A stretch of DNA of 7,189 bases from Candidatus Methanoperedens sp. (GCA_023249275.1 JAHFCV010000125.1:1-7189); one strand, 5' to 3'; counted from the first letter of the stretch, positions 1 to 4,865 are shown. Translations and numbers: made by a program. The notes: generated by a model not told the origin, from the sequence alone.

Positions 1-897
1 TACTTCAGGCGGCACTATTTCAAGCATATCGTTTATCGATATCGCAAGACCCGTGGATGAGTGCATGGCTCCTTTGCCTTTCAGCATTATCCACTCATAC
101 ACTATCGGGTACGGCGGCTCATAATTGTATATTTCGCGGGCAATCCTCTTTCCTGTATCGTAAGAACCGCCTGCTGTGGCATGGTCTTTGCCGAACGGCT
201 CAACGGTTGTCCCGAAAATAGGCCACCGCGCCGGCCAGTCAACGCGCCAGTTAAGTTTGCCTCCGCCTTTCATGGAAACGCTGCCCTGCGAACCGCATTT
301 ACATACGTAATCAATGGTTTCTTTTTCAATGTCAAACCCGGTCACTTTTGTCGTGCTCAGCCGCCCGCAATCATTGCAGATTGGATTGAACGGGCTCCAG
401 TCGGGTTCAAGTTCCCGTCCTGAAACTTCGGAGAGTATGCGGGCAATTGCATCCCTGTTGAGCAGGGCTTTTTTAATCGCTTCAACGTACTTTCCCTCCC
501 TATAGAGTTCATCAGCCCTGTAAACCACAGGCTTGATTCCCAGGGTGTGCAGCGCATCGATAAATGGAAGCAGGAAATGTTCGGAATAGCTCTTGTGACC
601 GCCGCAAGGGCATGGGATTTCAGACAGCGGTTTTCCTACATGGGCTTCGTAATCTTTTGAAAGGAACGGATACACTTTACGGAGCGGGTCAAGTGTGTCT
701 CCAATATAGATAAGCCGCACATCTGCACCTTTGTCCGAAAGCGCCCTGTAAACCGCATCTGCCGTGACCACTTCTCTCATGTTGCCTATGTGGATAGGGC
801 CTGAAGGTGTGATGCCTGAGGCTACCGTGTGCTTTTTTCCCCGCGCAAGTACGTTTTCTGCTATAACATCTGCCCAGTGTATTGTCTCTTCTGCCAT
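1..897 (-). CDS. lysS: Class I lysyl-tRNA synthetase, N-terminal 299 codons (3' end outside window)
   Basis: Charges tRNA(Lys) with lysine in the cytoplasm. This is the archaeal class I enzyme, unrelated to the usual class II LysRS. I translated the minus strand from the ATG at 897; the frame stays open to position 1. Residues 31-39 read PSGPIHIGN, the HIGH-type ATP-binding signature. The motifs CPCGGH, CNDCG and CKCG are the cysteine-rich, probably zinc-binding knuckles of this family. Further on come WPARWPIFG and EPFGKDHATAGGSYDTG. GAMHSSTG near residue 285 sits where the KMSKS loop is expected. The start is supported by a GAGGTG Shine-Dalgarno at 905-910, seven bases before the ATG. Full-length members are about 520-540 residues, so roughly the C-terminal 45% lies off the left edge. 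It is divergent from coaD across a hairpin-rich gap. Confidence 0.96.
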   Translation of the reverse strand, partial: MAEETIHWADVIAENVLARGKKHTVASGITPSGPIHIGNMREVVTADAVYRALSDKGADVRLIYIGDTLDPLRKVYPFLSKDYEAHVGKPLSEIPCPCGGHKSYSEHFLLPFIDALHTLGIKPVVYRADELYREGKYVEAIKKALLNRDAIARILSEVSGRELEPDWSPFNPICNDCGRLSTTKVTGFDIEKETIDYVCKCGSQGSVSMKGGGKLNWRVDWPARWPIFGTTVEPFGKDHATAGGSYDTGKRIAREIYNYEPPYPIVYEWIMLKGKGAMHSSTGLAISINDMLEIVPPEV

Positions 898-904
898 AAA
901 CCGA

Positions 905-910
905 CACCTC
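905..910 (-). promoter_or_regulatory. Shine-Dalgarno site of lysS
   Basis: On the minus strand this reads GAGGTG, seven bases before the ATG at 897. It fixes the lysS start and shows that the transcript has a leader, which would contain some or all of the hairpins at 922-1020. Confidence 0.75.
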
Positions 911-921
911 GCTTTATCCGG

Positions 922-1020
922 TCCCGAGTCACGCCTCGGGAGGGCGTGTTCAGGTATGCTTCGCATACCTGTCGTTTGATAAAACTTTCCTAAAGTTTTT
1001 TGATAAACTAAGGTTTATCA
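922..1020. repeat. Cluster of four tandem hairpins between lysS and coaD
   Basis: Four consecutive inverted repeats are directly visible. (1) 922-928 pairs with 935-941, core CCCGAG/CTCGGG, loop of 6. (2) 951-959 pairs with 963-971, CAGGTATGC/GCATACCTG, loop TTC, a perfect 9-bp stem. (3) 981-988 pairs with 992-999, AAAACTTT/AAAGTTTT, loop of 3. (4) 1001-1008 pairs with 1013-1020, TGATAAAC/GTTTATCA, loop of 4. TTTGATAAA also occurs as a direct repeat at 975-983 and 999-1007, so hairpins 3 and 4 have alternative pairings. The block lies upstream of lysS and could form a structured leader, an operator, or a dispersed intergenic repeat. The function is unknown. Confidence 0.8.
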
Positions 1021-1089
1021 TACCCCCCTAAAATCACTTAAGAGATATTAAAGGATACTCTTATCATTTGCCAGTCCAATTCTGCGACT

Positions 1090-1566
1090 ATGGCACGGGT
1101 AGCCGTTGGAGGGACATTTGACCCTCTGCACGACGGTCATAAGGCGCTTTTGATGAAAGCCTGCGAACTTAGCCGCGGCGGTGAGTTGCTTGTCGGGCTT
1201 ACATCCGACGAAATGGTTAAAAACAAGGTTCATGAAGTTGTTGATTATCGCTCACGTTATAATGAAGTCATGGGATTTATCATTGAGCAGGGAATCAATC
1301 CTGTAATTGCCAGGCTGGATGACCCGTTCGGTCCTACTATAATTGAGGATTTTGATTTTATTGTTGTCTCTCCAGAAACGCATCCTGTCGCGCTGAAAAT
1401 AAACAGGATACGCGGGGGGAAAGGCTTGAGGCTGATAGAAATCGTGCTCGTGGATTATGTTCTTGCAGACGACGGATTGCCTATATCCAGCACCCGCATC
1501 AAAAGAGGGGAGATAGACAGGCACGGCAGGGTGTTGAAAAAGAAAGCCGCACAGCATGAGCGATAA
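1090..1566 (+). CDS. coaD: Phosphopantetheine adenylyltransferase, archaeal type
   Basis: Transfers AMP from ATP to 4'-phosphopantetheine to give dephospho-CoA, the penultimate step of coenzyme A synthesis in the cytoplasm. The 158-residue protein is a nucleotidyltransferase of the HxGH superfamily: GGTFDPLHDGH at residues 7-17 carries the T/HxGH nucleotide-binding motif, and ISSTRI at 132-137 is the C-terminal phosphate-binding signature. VVSPETHPVALKIN (92-105) is the central substrate strand and loop typical of the archaeal enzyme, and the length is normal for it. The ATG is chosen because the family motif starts at residue 7, leaving no room for a later start. No Shine-Dalgarno is visible, so a leaderless or short-leader transcript is likely; ATATTAAAG near 1045-1053 is a possible TATA box. 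It is divergent from lysS and followed by the flavodoxin on the same strand after an 86-base gap. Confidence 0.95.
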   Translation: MARVAVGGTFDPLHDGHKALLMKACELSRGGELLVGLTSDEMVKNKVHEVVDYRSRYNEVMGFIIEQGINPVIARLDDPFGPTIIEDFDFIVVSPETHPVALKINRIRGGKGLRLIEIVLVDYVLADDGLPISSTRIKRGEIDRHGRVLKKKAAQHER

Positions 1567-1613
1567 CTATATCTAAAATTACTTTTAACATTATCATGAG
1601 ATAGGGATATAGT
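1566..1613. repeat. Inverted repeat upstream of the flavodoxin gene
   Basis: ACTATATC at 1566-1573 is matched by GATATAGT at 1606-1613, a perfect 8-bp inverted repeat with 32 bases between the arms. The left arm starts at the last base of the coaD stop codon. The right arm lies about 40 bases before the flavodoxin ATG and itself resembles a TATA element. It could be a regulator-binding pair or a chance match in AT-rich DNA. Confidence 0.35.
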
Positions 1614-1642
1614 GCAGAGTATAATTCCAATCTCGATACGAA

Positions 1643-1648
1643 GGGAGG
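1643..1648 (+). promoter_or_regulatory. Strong Shine-Dalgarno of the flavodoxin gene
   Basis: GGGAGG ends four bases before the ATG at 1653. It contrasts with the leaderless starts elsewhere in the window and implies a leadered transcript, with GATATAGT (1606-1613) or AGTATAAT (about 1618-1625) as possible TATA elements. Confidence 0.7.
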
Positions 1649-1652
1649 AAAA

Positions 1653-2165
1653 ATGCCAAAAGTAGTTGTTGTATATCTCAGTACGTCCGGTAACACAAAA
1701 GCGATGGCGGATGCGATTGTTGAAGGCGCAGCTTCAAGAAACGTAGATGCAGTCGCCATGAATTTCCATGAGGCAAAAATTGAAGACATGAAAGCCGCTG
1801 ACGCCATTGCGATTGGCTCATCGACGTTCCATTATAAGATGCTGCCTCCTATGGAAAAATTCATCGACAGCCTCGCAAAGGCAAACGCGAAAGGAAAAGT
1901 AGGCGCAGCTTTCGGCTCGTATGGATGGAGCGGAGAAGCGCCTATAATGATTGCAGAAAAGATGCGTGCGCTCGGCATGGAGGTAATTGATCCGGTATTA
2001 CGTATTCAATATCAACCTGCGGAAAAAGACCTTGAGGAATGCAAGAGGCTTGGAAAAGATATCGCTAATAAAGTGAAAACGAAATATACCAAGCCGGGAA
2101 GCGGTGCAAAGCCTAAAGATGCGCCTATGATGAAGGAAGTCAAAATGGGTGAAGGAGGTCACTGA
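1653..2165 (+). CDS. Flavodoxin-like FMN protein (FprA/flavodiiron C-terminal type)
   Basis: A single flavodoxin-fold domain of about 145 residues that should bind FMN and act as a soluble electron carrier or reductase module. Residues 10-15, STSGNT, are the FMN phosphate-binding loop, following the hydrophobic strand VVVVYL. GSSTFHYKMLPPM (55-67) and FGSYGWSGEA (88-97) are the two loops that flank the isoalloxazine ring. They resemble the flavodoxin domain of flavodiiron (FprA) proteins more than classical bacterial flavodoxins. No beta-lactamase-like diiron domain is present, so this is a stand-alone carrier. The last 25 or so residues form a Lys/Pro/Gly-rich tail beyond the fold. The start is fixed by the GGGAGG Shine-Dalgarno. 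The redox partner cannot be read from the neighbours. The downstream gap holds a long palindrome that may form the 3' end of this transcript. Confidence 0.88.
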   Translation: MPKVVVVYLSTSGNTKAMADAIVEGAASRNVDAVAMNFHEAKIEDMKAADAIAIGSSTFHYKMLPPMEKFIDSLAKANAKGKVGAAFGSYGWSGEAPIMIAEKMRALGMEVIDPVLRIQYQPAEKDLEECKRLGKDIANKVKTKYTKPGSGAKPKDAPMMKEVKMGEGGH

Positions 2166-2206
2166 GAGGGTCAGAAGAAATTATAGACAGAGGCGCTGAA
2201 GGAATA

Positions 2207-2282
2207 AACAACGAACTCACAGCGAACTCGATACGAACTCACGACCACCTGAGTTAGTACGAGTTCGTACCAGTTCGTTGTT
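2207..2282. repeat. Palindromic array of six GAGTTCG/CGAACTC half-sites
   Basis: Three direct copies of CGAACTC start at 2212, 2223 and 2234, exactly 11 bases apart. Three reversed copies follow at 2251 (GAGTTAG, one mismatch), 2261 (GAGTTCG) and 2271 (CAGTTCG, one mismatch), 10 bases apart, all centred on about 2245. The outer arms 2207-2217 and 2272-2282 pair perfectly (AACAACGAACT/AGTTCGTTGTT), 2223-2230 pairs with 2260-2267, and 2232-2241 pairs with 2250-2259 with one mismatch. A nearly continuous hairpin of about 29 bp with an 8-base loop is therefore possible. 2257-2270 is also a local palindrome, GTACGA-GT-TCGTAC. It may be a multi-site operator, a cruciform, or an RNA stem-loop ending the flavodoxin message. 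Confidence 0.85.
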
Positions 2283-2297
2283 GATTTTGAATATCCA

Positions 2298-2389
2298 GAG
2301 CTTCTTATATGAACTTTTTTGGTATTTGAGCTTTTAATAGGGTTTATTTTAGATTTTTAAGCTCTATTATTAAATTTGCTTTAAGCTCA
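2298..2389. repeat. Nested GAGCTT/AAGCTC inverted repeats upstream of the ACT regulator
   Basis: GAGCTT occurs at 2298 and 2328, and its reverse complement AAGCTC at 2359 and 2383, placed symmetrically about roughly 2345. TGAGCTT (2327-2333) can pair with AAGCTCA (2383-2389), enclosing TAATAG (2335-2340) with CTATTA (2364-2369). The region is very AT-rich and precedes the TATA box of the ACT regulator by under 20 bases. A regulatory role is an inference. Confidence 0.45.
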
Positions 2390-2404
2390 GCCATGATAAA
2401 ACAT

Positions 2405-2419
2405 TTGTATAAAGTACAA
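2405..2419 (+). promoter_or_regulatory. TATA box with overlapping palindrome, promoter of the ACT regulator
   Basis: TTGTATAAAGTACAA contains a TATA-like core about 25 bases before the ATG at 2434, the spacing expected for a leaderless archaeal transcript. It is also an inverted repeat, TTGTA-N5-TACAA, lying across the TATA box, where a bound repressor would block TBP. Autoregulation by the HTH-ACT product is a reasonable but untested guess. Confidence 0.5.
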
Positions 2420-2433
2420 CCATATTAGAACTA

Positions 2434-2937
2434 ATGTGGACTATCATCCAGGAAAAATTCAAGAACCATCCTGCCCAGGAAAAAGTCATACGATTGCTTT
2501 TGGAAAGAGGATTCCAGATTAATCCGGACGGCAGGGTGGTCTCAGGCATCATTGAGATACCGCATACCCAGATAGCGAACGAGATAGGTGTGGACAGGCG
2601 CGTGGTTGATGCAACCTGCGAAACAATTGCAAAGGACGCGCAGCTTGTGGCGATATTCCGCAATATCAGAACGATGCCGTTCCTGCGGGAGGTTGCGCCC
2701 CTGCTCGGTCTTGGCGTGATAGTCATCGCGCCGGATAACGCAGCGCGTAAGGGGCTATTAGGCGCAGTCGCAACCGCAGTGGCAGAGCACGGGATAACCA
2801 TCAGGCAGGCGGTCTCGGATGACCCGTACCTTACAGAAAATCCCCAGCTTACCATTATCACTGAAGGCAAGGTGAGCGGGGAGCTTGTGAATACTCTTAC
2901 TAAGATAAAAGGAGTAAAAAGCGTGACTGTTTATTGA
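2434..2937 (+). CDS. Transcriptional regulator of amino-acid metabolism, HTH plus ACT domain (COG2061-like)
   Basis: A 167-residue protein with the layout of the archaeal family annotated as 'regulator of amino acid metabolism, contains ACT domain'. Residues 1-40 are mainly helical. Residues 44-65 (HTQIANEIGVDRRVVDAT and on) look like a helix-turn-helix. Residues 92-167 fit an ACT ligand-binding fold: a strand (LGVIVIAP), a helix (LLGAVATAVAEHG), strands ITIRQAVSDD and QLTIITEG, and a helix ending in KGVKSVTVY. The family is thought to sense small molecules, usually amino acids, but the ligand and targets of this member are not visible. No Shine-Dalgarno precedes the ATG; it lies about 25 bases after a TATA box, so the message is probably leaderless. 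It is separated from the flavodoxin by a structured gap and converges with the membrane-protein gene. Confidence 0.85.
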   Translation: MWTIIQEKFKNHPAQEKVIRLLLERGFQINPDGRVVSGIIEIPHTQIANEIGVDRRVVDATCETIAKDAQLVAIFRNIRTMPFLREVAPLLGLGVIVIAPDNAARKGLLGAVATAVAEHGITIRQAVSDDPYLTENPQLTIITEGKVSGELVNTLTKIKGVKSVTVY

Positions 2938-2999
2938 TGCGGCTTGGGTTTTTCAAAGGGTTTTAATGTATTCTCTAATTGAAACCGCAAACTTTGAGT

Positions 3000-3018
3000 T
3001 GCGCCTCGGAATGGCGCA
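3000..3018. terminator. Possible hairpin terminator between convergent genes
   Basis: TGCGCC (3000-3005) pairs with GGCGCA (3013-3018) around a 7-base loop, between the ACT regulator (+) and the membrane-protein gene (-), both ending toward it. No clean U-tract follows on either strand. Termination after the ACT gene might instead use the T-runs at about 2948-2966. Weak evidence. Confidence 0.3.
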
Positions 3019-3029
3019 GACACTCGATA

Positions 3030-3413
3030 TTATTGTGTTTCCGCTGGAATCAAATACCTATAAAGGAATGTTGTGATACTGCCGAAAGCACTTCCCAAGA
3101 TAAACCCAACGGCATCACCGCCAAGTATTTTATTGTATGCAAGATAAGCCGTAATGGTGACTATTACAACCATGAGAATAAAGAAACCCGTCAAAGTCCT
3201 CATGGCAATCTTTGTTTCTGCCTCTATCTTTTTCGGATTTCCTGTAATCATCTCAGGCAGGGCTTTCAGTAATTCACCAACCTGTTCTGGATACCGTTCT
3301 AAAATCGTCTCCAGCCATTGAGGTTGTTCTGGCGCCTTCGGATTTACAGGCTCAGCAGAAACTTGGAGGCTTTTTTCTTCCTGATTTTTACTTGTGGTTC
3401 TTGGGATTAACAT
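3030..3413 (-). CDS. Small two-helix membrane protein of unknown function
   Basis: I do not recognise this 127-residue protein. The N-terminal 60 or so residues are polar, with a Pro-rich patch around 22-32 and then an amphipathic stretch (WLETILERYPEQVGELLKALPEMI). Two hydrophobic segments follow, roughly 74-93 and 100-122, the second with small-residue GxxxG-like spacing (FILGSAFGSITTF). It is probably anchored in the membrane as a hairpin with a cytoplasmic N-terminal region; there is no signal peptide. The ATG at 3413 is preceded by AGGT eight bases upstream, a weak Shine-Dalgarno. The 40-codon mini zinc-finger gene ends only 10 bases upstream, so the two are very likely co-transcribed from the promoter at 3564-3580. 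Confidence 0.65.
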   Translation of the reverse strand: MLIPRTTSKNQEEKSLQVSAEPVNPKAPEQPQWLETILERYPEQVGELLKALPEMITGNPKKIEAETKIAMRTLTGFFILMVVIVTITAYLAYNKILGGDAVGFILGSAFGSITTFLYRYLIPAETQ

Positions 3414-3423
3414 AGAGACCTAT

Positions 3424-3546
3424 TCATGGATTTAATTCATGCCACTTGAGATGGAGGGCATAATTTCTTTCAAGTATGGACGGATTTGTACCTCGCACCA
3501 CTTTTGGGCATTGCTGGCATTTTTTCTCGAATTTCGCCTTTGACAT
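3424..3546 (-). CDS. 40-residue C2H2-type mini zinc-finger protein
   Basis: Reading the minus strand from the ATG at 3546 to the TGA at 3424-3426 gives 40 residues. The start is MSKAKFEKKCQQC. Cys10 and Cys13 form CxxC. His32 and His36 (ALHLKWH) give HxxxH. The pattern C-x2-C-x18-H-x3-H has the ligand order of a C2H2 zinc finger, with a longer span than the classical x12. The N-terminus is lysine-rich, so nucleic-acid binding is plausible but not shown. A TATA-like element centred about 25 bases upstream and the lack of a Shine-Dalgarno fit a leaderless ATG. It ends 10 bases before the membrane-protein start and probably shares its transcript. It is short enough to be missed by length filters. 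No specific family is recognised. Confidence 0.6.
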   Translation of the reverse strand: MSKAKFEKKCQQCPKVVRGTNPSILERNYALHLKWHELNP

Positions 3547-3563
3547 ATTTCATTCTACAGGTT

Positions 3564-3580
3564 GTAAATAAATAAAGGTT
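3564..3580 (-). promoter_or_regulatory. TATA-type promoter of the mini zinc-finger / membrane-protein pair
   Basis: On the minus strand this reads AACCTTTATTTATTTAC. The AT-rich core is centred about 25 bases before the ATG at 3546, the archaeal TATA-to-start distance expected for leaderless transcription. Confidence 0.55.
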
Positions 3581-3687
3581 CTCCAAGCAAGGTGAAAGTA
3601 ATCATCCATGACTGCAAACTTTAGGCATCTTTCACTGCTCGAAGAGGTGTGGAAATCCGTAACAACCACTTAAACATCCTCAAGCAA

Positions 3688-3697
3688 CTATTTAAAC
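3688..3697 (+). promoter_or_regulatory. TATA box of the VapB-like antitoxin gene
   Basis: CTATTTAAAC ends 23 bases before the ATG at 3721, so transcription should start at or next to that ATG. The box favours this start over the in-frame upstream GTG at 3649, which lies before the promoter. Confidence 0.6.
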
Positions 3698-3720
3698 CAA
3701 GAAAAATAGAACTAAGACTC

Positions 3721-3942
3721 ATGGCAGATTGCGAAATAATCGAGAAAATAGCATCCATAGACGAACAGATACATGACCTGAGAAAGATGGTTCTCGAAAG
3801 CGGCAGCCGCACAACTGAAAATGAGACAAGAGCGGCAGCACGAGCATGGCTTGCGCAAGCCAAAAAACTCGAAAAAAAATGGCCAAAAACAGCCCCTTCT
3901 GTCCTTGAAATGACGAAAAAGGACAGGAGACATAATGAATGA
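3721..3942 (+). CDS. VapB-like antitoxin, 73 residues
   Basis: A small, highly charged helical protein (begins MADCEIIEKIASIDEQIHDL) with heptad-like spacing through residues 5-25 and a basic C-terminus rich in Lys/Arg. Its stop overlaps the start of a PIN-domain reading frame in an ATGA arrangement. That is the usual layout of archaeal vapBC modules, in which the first gene is the labile antitoxin that binds the PIN ribonuclease and the operator. No ribbon-helix-helix or AbrB signature is obvious, so the call rests mostly on position and size. The ATG at 3721 is preferred over the GTG at 3649 because a TATA box lies about 28 bases upstream. The reading frame is intact although its partner is truncated. 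Confidence 0.55.
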   Translation: MADCEIIEKIASIDEQIHDLRKMVLESGSRTTENETRAAARAWLAQAKKLEKKWPKTAPSVLEMTKKDRRHNE

Positions 3943-4109
3943 AGCCGATCTGCATTGATGCAAATGTTTTTATCGCATCCACAAAAGGGGATGAGACTTA
4001 TTCTTCTGATTGCAGGCGAGTAATACAAGCGATAGGTGCTTCTCATGCCCAAAGTGGTATTGAAATTCGGAACAAACTCTTGAAAATTGAAATTCAGGCG
4101 CGTATTTAA
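3939..4109 (+). pseudogene. Truncated PIN-domain (VapC-like) toxin
   Basis: Reading from the ATG at 3939, which overlaps the antitoxin stop by four bases, gives 56 codons to a TAA at 4107-4109. MKPICIDANVFIAS carries the first strand and conserved first aspartate (Asp7) of PIN ribonucleases, and YSSDCRRVIQAI (21-32) matches the first helices. After about residue 33 the PIN pattern is lost, and the sequence (SGIEIRNKLLKIEI) does not continue as a PIN domain in any frame I checked. Normal VapC proteins are about 120-145 residues and need a central Glu and one or two later Asp residues. This product lacks them and should be inactive. A Shine-Dalgarno-like AGGAG at 3925-3929 remains. The final codons contain the TATA box of the next operon. 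It is most likely a toxin remnant kept with an intact antitoxin. Confidence 0.7.
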
Positions 4110-4110
4110 A
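4103..4110 (+). promoter_or_regulatory. TATA box of the second toxin-antitoxin pair
   Basis: TATTTAAA lies 25 bases before the ATG at 4136 and overlaps the stop codon of the truncated PIN gene. No Shine-Dalgarno precedes that ATG, so a leaderless transcript is expected. The same octamer, at the same distance, precedes the antitoxin at 3721. Confidence 0.6.
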
Positions 4111-4135
4111 TACTAAAACATACCTTTTTTGTACG

Positions 4136-4513
4136 ATGCCAGAGGAAGAACCATACAGAATAGTACATCTGGATAATAAAGAAAAAAAGCAAATCCAGGA
4201 GCTTGTAAAAAAATTAGCATCTGAAGAACGCATAGGCATAGATGAGCATATTTATAGGGACAACAGGGCTTATGATAGATGGGACATAAATCCTTTCCAG
4301 TTATTTGAGTTTATAAAACAAATTCTGATCAATCCTGATATAAAAAGAAAGGAGCTTCATAACACTGAATATTTTCCAACAAGATACCTGTGCGAATCGG
4401 AATTGAATGAGCATATCTATCCATGCATCATAGGCATCGAAGAGTCAAATCAGGGACTTATTGTTGTCATAACCATACTCAATCGAAAGAAAAAACGCAC
4501 TTTACAGAGGTGA
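4136..4513 (+). CDS. Putative DUF4258/RelE-fold-like toxin, 125 residues
   Basis: I cannot assign a family with certainty. The central region has the layout of DUF4258/BrnT-like proteins, a branch of the RelE-type RNase toxins: a histidine and arginines before a helix (DEHIYRDNRAYDRWD, 36-50), then a helix ending in an 'NPD' turn (LFEFIKQILINPDIKRKE, 56-73), then two or three strands with RYLCESE, PCIIGIEE and LIVVITILNRKKK (108-120). The basic C-terminus fits an RNA-binding role. It is first in a two-gene unit; the next gene starts four bases after its stop and uses a Shine-Dalgarno embedded in its last codons. A toxin-first order followed by a YgiT/AbrB-like protein is as in mqsRA-type modules. 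Toxin activity is inference. An alternative is an unrelated lineage-specific protein. Confidence 0.45.
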   Translation: MPEEEPYRIVHLDNKEKKQIQELVKKLASEERIGIDEHIYRDNRAYDRWDINPFQLFEFIKQILINPDIKRKELHNTEYFPTRYLCESELNEHIYPCIIGIEESNQGLIVVITILNRKKKRTLQR

Positions 4514-4517
4514 AAAT

Positions 4518-4865
4518 ATGAAAAAGAATATCGAGTTTGAAGATGTGTACGAAGATGTTGTAATTGAAAACTATGGCATCCCAGTAGTTATTACAGACGT
4601 TCTTGTCAGGAAGCACAAAAGCACTGGCAGAAAGATATACTTCAACCATCCGGATTCCATACACAAAATCGAGAAGGGATTAAAAGCCGCGCTTGGCGTT
4701 GCGCCCAGAGGGCAGGCTTTATACAAGAGAAAATTAAGCGAGAGCGGGAAAATACTATTGCTGCGCCTTCCGAAGGAGCTTCGGGAGTCGTATCATATTG
4801 AGAAAGGTACGCAGGCGCTGATTACTCCGATAGGTGCAAAAAAAGCTATTGTTGAGTTTGAGTGA
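4518..4865 (+). CDS. Putative antitoxin: YgiT/MqsA-like N-terminus with an AbrB-like C-terminus
   Basis: A 115-residue partner of the preceding gene. Residues 79-115 (ILLLRLPKELRESYHIEKGTQ and on) match the SpoVT/AbrB swapped-hairpin pattern: a strand, 'P.ELR', an amphipathic stretch, a 'KG' turn, and a final strand IVEF. AbrB domains bind DNA and often serve as antitoxins. Residues 8-58 (VVIENYGIPVVITDVLV, then TGRKIYF and DSIHKIEKGL) resemble the YgiT-type N-terminal domain found beside DUF4258 toxins, but the zinc-binding CxxC pairs are absent: the protein has no cysteine. Translation is coupled, since GAGGTGA (4507-4513) overlaps the upstream stop and lies four bases before this ATG. The AbrB part is fairly clear; the YgiT resemblance is weak and from memory. 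Confidence 0.55.
   Translation: MKKNIEFEDVYEDVVIENYGIPVVITDVLVRKHKSTGRKIYFNHPDSIHKIEKGLKAALGVAPRGQALYKRKLSESGKILLLRLPKELRESYHIEKGTQALITPIGAKKAIVEFE

Noticed and set aside
2151..2165. GGAGGT Shine-Dalgarno-like sequence at the very end of the flavodoxin gene
   Set aside because: No ATG, GTG or TTG follows at a usable distance; it encodes the Gly-Gly tail of the protein. A lost downstream gene is possible but unsupported.
1632..2237. CTCGATACGAA occurs both before the flavodoxin ATG (1632-1642) and in the palindromic array (2227-2237)
   Set aside because: A single shared 11-mer is expected by chance in a window this size; noted only because both sites flank the same gene.
2166..2433. tRNA, small RNA gene or CRISPR repeats in the non-coding gap
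   Set aside because: No T-loop or cloverleaf, and the repeats are 7-mers at 10-11 base spacing without spacers, unlike CRISPR.
2979..3272. Plus-strand frame of 97 codons opposite the membrane-protein gene
   Set aside because: The minus-strand reading has two clean hydrophobic helices and an operon partner; this one has no recognisable pattern.
3608..3673. 21-codon frame starting MTANFRHLSLLEEVWK
   Set aside because: Too short, no Shine-Dalgarno or matching promoter, and it lies across the promoter region of the antitoxin gene.
3621..4239. Open minus-strand frames opposite the TA genes
   Set aside because: Cys/Phe/Ser-rich translations typical of the complement of lysine- and glutamate-rich genes; no promoter or Shine-Dalgarno.
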